A stretch of DNA of 14,352 nt from Halobacteria archaeon (lineage in GTDB: Bacteria > Pseudomonadota > Gammaproteobacteria > UBA9214). Positions 4,069-14,352 of this stretch are shown one piece after another. Numbering within the stretch: position 1 is the first letter of the stretch; every line of letters begins with the position of its first letter. The notes under the pieces were generated by a model. That model worked only from the letters and a program-made list of their open reading frames with translations, searched no databases and had not been told where the DNA came from. The stretch lies in contig JABDRC010000152.1 of assembly GCA_013041945.1 (NCBI GenBank), positions 1 through 14,352 on the forward strand, given 5' to 3'. The position numbers were made by a program, and so were the translations under genes.

Positions 4069-7000
4069 ATGGCCTATAGCTACACCGAGAAGAAACGCAT
4101 TCGCAAGGACTTTGGCGAGCGCCACAGCATACTGGAGGTACCGTATCTGCTGGAGACCCAGATCGAGTCCTATCGTGACTTCCTGCAGGCAGACAGGGAC
4201 CCGGAGTCCCGTGGTGAAAAGGGCCTGCATGCGGCCTTCAGTTCGGTTTTCCCGATCGTCAGCTATTCCGGCAATGCGGCGCTTGACTATGTGAACTACC
4301 GTCTCGGCGAGCCGGCGTTCGATGTCAAGGAGTGCCAGATGCGCGGCCTGACCTTCGCGGCCCCGCTGCGCGCACTGGTCCGCCTCATCATCTACGACAA
4401 GGATTCTCCGGCCGATGCCAAGAAGATAAAGGACATCAAGGAACAGGAAGTCTACATGGGCGAGCTGCCGCTGATGACCGAAAACGGCACCTTCGTTATC
4501 AACGGTACCGAGCGCGTGATCGTCTCCCAGCTGCATCGTTCGCCAGGCGTTTTCTTCGACCACGACAAGGGCAAGACCCATTCATCCGGGAAGCTGCTGT
4601 TTTCCGCGCGTGTGATTCCCTACCGCGGTTCCTGGCTCGACATGGAGTTCGATCCGAAGGACTGCGTGTTCGTCCGTATCGACCGCCGTCGCAAGCTGCC
4701 GGCGAGTATCCTGCTGCGCGCGCTGGGTTACGACAACGAGCAGATCCTCGATATGTTCTTCGAGACCAACAAGTTCACCTTCACGAAGAGCGAGATCAAG
4801 CTCGCCCTGGTCGCCGAGCGCCTGCGCGGCGAAGTGGCTTCGTTCGATATCAAGGTCAAGGGCAAGGTCATTGTCGAGGAAGGCCGGCGTGTTACCGCGC
4901 GTCATATCCGCGAACTCGAGAAGACCGGTGTGAAATCGCTGGTCGTGCCCGAGGAGTACATGATGGGCAAGACCATCGCGACCAATATCATCGACAAGGA
5001 AACCGGCGAGATCATTGCCAGTGCCAACGATGAGATTACCGAGGAACTGCTGACGAAACTGAGCGAGAGCGAAGTCAAGGAAATCAGCACGTTATACGTA
5101 AATGACCTCGATCGCGGTCCGTACATGTCCAGTACCCTGCGCATCGATGCGACCACCACCGAACTGGAGGCAATGGTCGAGATCTACCGCATGATGCGCC
5201 CCGGCGAACCGCCGACCAAGGATGCCGCGCAGAACCTGTTCAATAACCTGTTCTTCACCAGCGACCGCTACGACCTGTCGGCCGTCGGCCGGATGAAGTT
5301 CAACCGCCGCGTCGGTCGCGATGAGCTGACCGGTGAGGGTACGCTCTCCAGTGAAGACATCATCGATGTCATGAAGATCCTGGTCGATATTCGCAACGGC
5401 AACGGCTTCGTTGACGATATCGACCACCTCGGCAACCGCCGTATCCGCTGTGTTGGCGAAATGGCGGAGAACGTGTTCCGCATCGGCCTGGTACGCGTCG
5501 AACGTGCCGTGAAGGAACGCCTCAGCCTGGCCGAGTCCGAGAGCCTGATGCCGCAGGAACTGATCAATGCCAAACCGGTCGCGGCGGCCGTCAAGGAATT
5601 CTTCGGTTCCAGCCAGCTGTCGCAGTTCATGGACCAGAATAACCCGCTGTCGGAAGTCACACACAAGCGGCGCGTATCCGCACTTGGACCGGGCGGTCTG
5701 ACGCGCGAGCGCGCCGGCTTCGAGGTGCGTGACGTGCACCCGACGCACTACGGCCGCGTATGCCCGATCGAGACGCCGGAAGGCCCGAATATCGGCCTGA
5801 TCAACTCGCTGGCCGTATATTCGAGGACCAATGAATACGGGTTCCTCGAGACCCCGTACCGCAAGGTTGTGGACGGGCGCGTGACCGACAAGATCGAATA
5901 CCTGTCGGCCATCGAGGAGGGGCGTTACACCATCGCCCAGGCGAACGCCAACCTCGACGGGAAGGGTTACCTGATCGATGAAATGGTCACCTGCCGCCAC
6001 CGGAACGAGTTCATGACCTCGACGCCGGACAAGGTGGAATACATCGACGTGTCCCCGAAGCAGATCGTATCGGTGGCCGCCGCGCTGATTCCGTTCCTCG
6101 AGCACGATGATGCCAACCGCGCACTGATGGGCTCGAACATGCAGCGCCAGGCCGTACCGACGCTGGTCTCGGAGAAGCCGCTGGTGGGTACCGGTATCGA
6201 GCGTACCGTTGCCATCGATTCGGGCGTAACGGTTGTTGCGCGGCGTGGCGGTGTGCTCGATTCCGTGGACGCGGCCCGTATCGTGGTGCGCGTGAACGAT
6301 GACGAGACCGTGGCCGGCGAGCCGGGTGTGGATATCTACAACCTTACCAAGTACACCCGTTCCAACCAGAACACGTGCATCAACCAGCGTCCGCTGGTCA
6401 GGCCGGGCGACGTGGTGGCGCGTGGCGACGTGCTGGCCGACGGCCCGAGCACCGACCTGGGCGAACTCGCGCTGGGTCAGAACCTGCTGGTCGCGTTCAT
6501 GCCGTGGAACGGCTACAACTTCGAGGATTCCATCCTGATCTCCGAGCGCGTGGTCGAGGAAGACCGCTTTACCACCATCCATATCGAGGAACTGACCTCG
6601 GTGGCGCGTGACACCAAGCTCGGCTCCGAGGAAATCACCGGTGATATCCCGAATGTCGGCGAGGGCGCCCTGTCCAAGCTGGACGAGTCCGGCATCGTCT
6701 ACATCGGTGCGGAAGTGAAGCCGGGCGATATCCTGGTCGGCAAGGTCACGCCGAAGGGCGAGACCCAGCTGACGCCGGAAGAAAAACTGCTGCGTGCCAT
6801 CTTCGGCGAGAAGGCTTCCGACGTTAAGGACACCTCGCTGCGCGTGCCGAGCGGCATGGACGGTACGGTGATCGACGTGCAGGTATTCACGCGCGACGGT
6901 GTCGAGAAGGACGCCCGTGCCCTGCAGATCGAGGAAGAGCAGATGGAGCACATCCGCAAGGACCTGAATGATCAGCTGCGCATCATGGAAGATGATATCT

Positions 7001-8145
7001 ACACCCGCGTCGGTTCACTGCTGCAGGGCAAGGTCGCCGAGGGCGGTCCGAAGAAGCTGGCCGCCGGCGCCAAGATCACCAAGGACTACCTGGCTGATAT
7101 CGGCCGGGACAAGTGGTTCGAGGTACGGCTGCGCAATGAAGATGCCAATGCCGACCTGGAGAAGATCTCCGAGCAGCTCAAGCAGTTGCGCAAGGACTTC
7201 GAACAGCGTCTGGAAGACAAGCGACAGAAACTCACCACGGGCGATGATCTTGCGCCGGGCGTACTGAAGATGGTCAAGGTCTACCTGGCGGTCAAGCGCC
7301 GCATCCAGCCGGGTGACAAGATGGCCGGGCGCCACGGTAACAAGGGTGTCATCTCCATGATCCAGCCGGTCGAGGACATGCCGTTCACCGCGGATGGAAC
7401 GGCTGTGGACATCGTGCTCAATCCGCTGGGCGTGCCGTCGCGCATGAACATCGGCCAGGTGCTGGAGACGCACCTCGGCTGGGCCGCCAAGGGACTCGGC
7501 ATCAGGATCGGCAAGATGCTGGAGGCACAGCAGAAAGTGACCGAGATCCGCAAGTTCCTTGAGAAGATCTACAACGCCAGCGGCCGCCAGGAAGACCTGA
7601 AGTCGTTTACCGATGACGAGATCATCGAACTGGCGAGCAACCTGGTGAAGGGCGTGCCGATGGCGACGCCGGTATTCGACGGTGCGCCGGAAGCGCAGAT
7701 CAAGTACATGCTGGAGCTGGCGGACCTGCCGCCGAGCGGCCAGACCACGCTCTTCGACGGGCGTACCGGTGATGCCTTCGATCGCGAGGTCACGGTCGGC
7801 TACATGTACATGCTGAAACTGAATCACCTGGTGGATGACAAGATGCATGCACGCTCCACCGGCCCCTACAGCCTGGTAACCCAGCAGCCACTGGGCGGCA
7901 AGGCCCAGTTCGGCGGCCAGCGTTTCGGTGAGATGGAGGTGTGGGCGCTGGAGGCCTACGGCGCCGCCTACACCCTGCAGGAGATGCTCACCGTGAAATC
8001 CGACGACGTGAACGGCCGTACCAAGATGTACAAGAACATCGTGGACGGCAATCACCACATGGATGCCGGCATGCCGGAATCCTTCAACGTGCTGGTGAAG
8101 GAAATACGCTCGCTGGGACTCAATATCGAACTGGAACAGGATTAG
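4069..8145 (+). CDS. rpoB: RNA polymerase beta subunit
   Basis: RpoB forms one pincer of RNA polymerase and half of the active site. The 1358-residue product (E. coli 1342) starts MAYSYTEKKRIRKDFGERHS and ends LGLNIELEQD. The rifampicin pocket (about 513-540, GSSQLSQFMDQNNPLSEVTH then KRRVSALGPGG) has the wild-type residues D522, H532 and S537, equal to E. coli 516, 526 and 531. The active-site segment PGDKMAGRHGNKGVIS holds K1084 and K1092, equal to E. coli K1065 and K1073. The offset to E. coli grows from +6 to +19 between these two sites, so about 13 residues are inserted there. The ATG at 4069 has GGAGAGGA (4055-4062). A repeat element separates it from rpoC. Confidence 0.99.
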   Translation: MAYSYTEKKRIRKDFGERHSILEVPYLLETQIESYRDFLQADRDPESRGEKGLHAAFSSVFPIVSYSGNAALDYVNYRLGEPAFDVKECQMRGLTFAAPLRALVRLIIYDKDSPADAKKIKDIKEQEVYMGELPLMTENGTFVINGTERVIVSQLHRSPGVFFDHDKGKTHSSGKLLFSARVIPYRGSWLDMEFDPKDCVFVRIDRRRKLPASILLRALGYDNEQILDMFFETNKFTFTKSEIKLALVAERLRGEVASFDIKVKGKVIVEEGRRVTARHIRELEKTGVKSLVVPEEYMMGKTIATNIIDKETGEIIASANDEITEELLTKLSESEVKEISTLYVNDLDRGPYMSSTLRIDATTTELEAMVEIYRMMRPGEPPTKDAAQNLFNNLFFTSDRYDLSAVGRMKFNRRVGRDELTGEGTLSSEDIIDVMKILVDIRNGNGFVDDIDHLGNRRIRCVGEMAENVFRIGLVRVERAVKERLSLAESESLMPQELINAKPVAAAVKEFFGSSQLSQFMDQNNPLSEVTHKRRVSALGPGGLTRERAGFEVRDVHPTHYGRVCPIETPEGPNIGLINSLAVYSRTNEYGFLETPYRKVVDGRVTDKIEYLSAIEEGRYTIAQANANLDGKGYLIDEMVTCRHRNEFMTSTPDKVEYIDVSPKQIVSVAAALIPFLEHDDANRALMGSNMQRQAVPTLVSEKPLVGTGIERTVAIDSGVTVVARRGGVLDSVDAARIVVRVNDDETVAGEPGVDIYNLTKYTRSNQNTCINQRPLVRPGDVVARGDVLADGPSTDLGELALGQNLLVAFMPWNGYNFEDSILISERVVEEDRFTTIHIEELTSVARDTKLGSEEITGDIPNVGEGALSKLDESGIVYIGAEVKPGDILVGKVTPKGETQLTPEEKLLRAIFGEKASDVKDTSLRVPSGMDGTVIDVQVFTRDGVEKDARALQIEEEQMEHIRKDLNDQLRIMEDDIYTRVGSLLQGKVAEGGPKKLAAGAKITKDYLADIGRDKWFEVRLRNEDANADLEKISEQLKQLRKDFEQRLEDKRQKLTTGDDLAPGVLKMVKVYLAVKRRIQPGDKMAGRHGNKGVISMIQPVEDMPFTADGTAVDIVLNPLGVPSRMNIGQVLETHLGWAAKGLGIRIGKMLEAQQKVTEIRKFLEKIYNASGRQEDLKSFTDDEIIELASNLVKGVPMATPVFDGAPEAQIKYMLELADLPPSGQTTLFDGRTGDAFDREVTVGYMYMLKLNHLVDDKMHARSTGPYSLVTQQPLGGKAQFGGQRFGEMEVWALEAYGAAYTLQEMLTVKSDDVNGRTKMYKNIVDGNHHMDAGMPESFNVLVKEIRSLGLNIELEQD

Positions 8146-8148
8146 GAC

Positions 8149-8238
8149 AGTAGCTAGTAGAAAGTAGCCGGTAGAAAGCGGCTAAAAGAGGCGGTAGCCA
8201 GGCAACACTCGCTACTCGTTACTAGAAACTCGATACTC
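8149..8238. repeat. Heptad inverted-repeat element 5 (rpoB-rpoC spacer)
   Basis: The heptad structure is clearest here. Left units are AGTAGCT (8149-8155), AGTAGAA (8156-8162), AGTAGCC (8163-8169), GGTAGAA (8170-8176), AGCGGCT (8177-8183). Right units are ACTCGCT (8207-8213), ACTCGTT (8214-8220), ACTAGAA (8221-8227), ACTCGAT (8228-8234), then ACTC. The core is GC-rich, with a short pairing GGCT (8180-8183) to AGCC (8196-8199). The element begins 4 bases after the rpoB stop and stops short of the rpoC Shine-Dalgarno CAGGAGA. It fills 90 of the 111 spacer bases. Confidence 0.85.
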
Positions 8239-8256
8239 CATATATCAGGAGACACG

Positions 8257-12471
<4,215 letters not shown>

Positions 12472-12478
12472 TTCCAGC

Positions 12479-12507
12479 TTGACAGGGCGCGGCCCTGTTA
12501 CTAGAAT
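12479..12507 (+). promoter_or_regulatory. Sigma70-type promoter for rpsL-rpsG-fusA
   Basis: TTGACA (12479-12484), a full consensus -35, is followed by exactly 17 bases and TAGAAT (12502-12507), five of six matches to the -10 consensus. Transcription should start near 12514, giving a leader of about 88 bases before rpsL. The -35 lies 8 bases after the rpoC stop. A perfect 7-bp palindrome, ACAGGGC (12482-12488) and GCCCTGT (12492-12498) with GCG between, overlaps the -35 and most of the spacer. The rpoC terminator lies downstream of the promoter, so the new transcript should start with that hairpin. Confidence 0.85.
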
Positions 12508-12518
12508 TCCGCTTCTCT

Positions 12519-12554
12519 CGACAGGCCGGCCTTGCCGGCCTGTCGTTTGTTTTC
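12519..12554 (+). terminator. Intrinsic terminator of the rpoBC transcript, within the str leader
   Basis: CGACAGGCCGGC (12519-12530) pairs perfectly over 12 bp with GCCGGCCTGTCG (12534-12545) around CTT. The run TTTGTTTTC follows. This is a strong stem with an interrupted T-run, as expected of a Rho-independent terminator for rpoC. Because the str promoter is upstream, the same hairpin is at about +6 to +32 of the rpsL transcript. Confidence 0.85.
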
Positions 12555-12601
12555 AGGACTTCAGAATTTATTTCCTTTTTCGTAGTCAGGGTTTAAGTTT
12601 A

Positions 12602-12976
<375 letters not shown>

Positions 12977-12995
12977 TAACGGGTGAACGAACAGT

Positions 12996-13020
12996 TGTAG
13001 GAGCGGACGTTGTCCGCGAA
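12996..13020. repeat. REP-like hairpin (rpsL-rpsG spacer)
   Basis: TGTAGGAGCGG begins a 25-base unit with a perfect 6-bp stem, GCGGAC (13003-13008), loop GTT, GTCCGC (13012-13017), followed by GAA. This is the form of the GTAGGAGCG...CGCGAA repetitive extragenic palindromes common in Pseudomonas and other gammaproteobacteria, including the GTAG tetranucleotide at the 5' foot (12997-13000). In those genomes such units are moved by REP-associated tyrosine transposases (RAYT). No such gene is in this window. Confidence 0.8.
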
Positions 13021-13037
13021 CAAACAGACACTAAATG

Positions 13038-13053
13038 AGTAACGAGTAGAAAC
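13038..13053. repeat. Half heptad element 6 (upstream of rpsG)
   Basis: Two 7-bp units, AGTAACG (13038-13044) and AGTAGAA (13045-13051), followed by AC, match the left-arm units of elements 4 and 5. The first is also the exact complement type of their right arms. No opposing arm or core is visible. The unit ends 1 base before the rpsG ATG, so it occupies the ribosome-binding region. It may be a decayed copy, or a single array that never had a partner. Confidence 0.6.
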
Positions 13054-13054
13054 A

Positions 13055-13525
13055 ATGTCCAGAAGAAGAGTCATCGGTTCACGGGAAATCCTGCCAGATC
13101 CCAAGTACGGGAATCTGATGCTGGCCAAGTTCATCAACATGGTCATGCAGTCCGGCAAGAAATCGGTAGCGGAGCGCATCATCTACGGCGCACTCGACCA
13201 GATCGCCGGCAAGGGCAACGAGGACCCGGTTGAGGTGCTGGACAAGGCGCTGGATAACGTGCGCCCGATGGTCGAGGTGAAATCCCGCCGTGTCGGCGGC
13301 GCCACCTACCAGGTACCGGTCGAGGTGCGCCCGGTACGCCGGACCACGCTGGCCATGCGCTGGGTGCTGGATGCCTCGCGCAAGCGCAGCGAGAAATCCA
13401 TGCCGTTGCGACTGGCGGGCGAGCTGCTGGATGCGGCCGAGAACCGCGGCTCCGCCGTGAAGAAGCGCGAAGAGACACACCGCATGGCGGAGGCCAACAA
13501 GGCCTTTTCGCATTACCGCTGGTAA
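13055..13525 (+). CDS. rpsG: 30S ribosomal protein S7
   Basis: S7 nucleates assembly of the 30S head, contacts E-site tRNA, and in E. coli represses the str mRNA by binding the rpsL-rpsG spacer. The 156-residue product starts MSRRRVIGSREILPDPKYGN. It has the conserved GGATYQVPVEVRPVRRTTLA and ends ANKAFSHYRW, which is full family length. The ATG at 13055 has no good Shine-Dalgarno: the 17 bases upstream are two repeat heptads with only GAG available. The spacer after rpsL is 78 bases and contains a REP-like hairpin, so translation may depend on coupling to rpsL or on structure. The gap to fusA is 42 bases. Confidence 0.98.
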   Translation: MSRRRVIGSREILPDPKYGNLMLAKFINMVMQSGKKSVAERIIYGALDQIAGKGNEDPVEVLDKALDNVRPMVEVKSRRVGGATYQVPVEVRPVRRTTLAMRWVLDASRKRSEKSMPLRLAGELLDAAENRGSAVKKREETHRMAEANKAFSHYRW

Positions 13526-13567
13526 TACCGGCCAACCTTTTTTCATTGATCATTCCGGAACAGAACA

Positions 13568-14352
<785 letters not shown>

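Noticed and set aside
5092..6951. Long open frame of 619 codons on the minus strand within rpoB
   Set aside because: It is fully antisense to a clearly conserved rpoB frame. Biased GC-rich codon use on one strand often opens the opposite frame, and the translation shows no recognisable domain.
13514..13541. Terminator between rpsG and fusA (TACC/GGTA stem followed by a T-run at about 13537)
   Set aside because: The stem is only 4 bp, overlaps the rpsG end, and lies 12 or more bases from the T-run. The str operon is normally continuous here.

Overview
This window is a core bacterial transcription/translation locus. The protein sequences and gene order point to a gammaproteobacterium: the end of tuf, then tRNA-Trp, secE, nusG, rplK, rplA, rplJ, rplL, rpoB, rpoC, rpsL, rpsG and the first 261 codons of fusA, all on the + strand. 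Base composition is moderately GC-rich. RpoC keeps the E. coli residue numbering almost exactly at its key sites. The rpoBC-to-str junction (rpoC next to rpsL) is as in Pseudomonas and many other gammaproteobacteria, unlike E. coli. I cannot name the genus from this window.

Layout. 1-391: tuf 3' end and tRNA-Trp, with a palindromic repeat element on each side of the tRNA. 392-1305: secE and nusG, separated by 2 bases. 1306-1453: a third repeat element, then a hairpin that looks like the L1 translational operator. 1454-2583: rplK-rplA. 2584-2866: a G/C-run hairpin and the structured L10 leader. 2867-3866: rplJ-rplL with a repeat element between them. 3867-4068: a spacer with three hairpins before rpoB. 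4069-12471: rpoB and rpoC, separated by another repeat element. 12472-12601: a near-consensus sigma70 promoter and a strong intrinsic terminator, in that unusual order. 12602-14352: rpsL, rpsG and partial fusA (GTG start), with a REP-like hairpin and half a repeat element in the rpsL-rpsG spacer. No gene-free stretch exceeds 300 bases.

The genes work together as expected. EF-Tu, EF-G, S12, S7, L11, L1, L10 and L7/L12 build and drive the ribosome, in particular its GTPase-associated centre. RpoB and RpoC are the large RNA polymerase subunits. NusG couples polymerase to the ribosome, and SecE is part of the translocon.

The genes themselves are ordinary. The unexplained structure is in the spacers. 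Five complete elements and one half element, 75-96 bp when complete, are each built from two inverted arrays of tandem 7-bp units around a GC-rich or palindromic core. They sit just after a stop codon or tRNA 3' end and fill most of the spacer. I do not recognise them as a named family. They resemble heptanucleotide repeats (STRR) in their unit length and REP/BIME elements in their palindromic form and location. A second point of interest is the rpoC-rpsL junction, where the str promoter lies upstream of the rpoC terminator, so the str mRNA should begin with a terminator hairpin.
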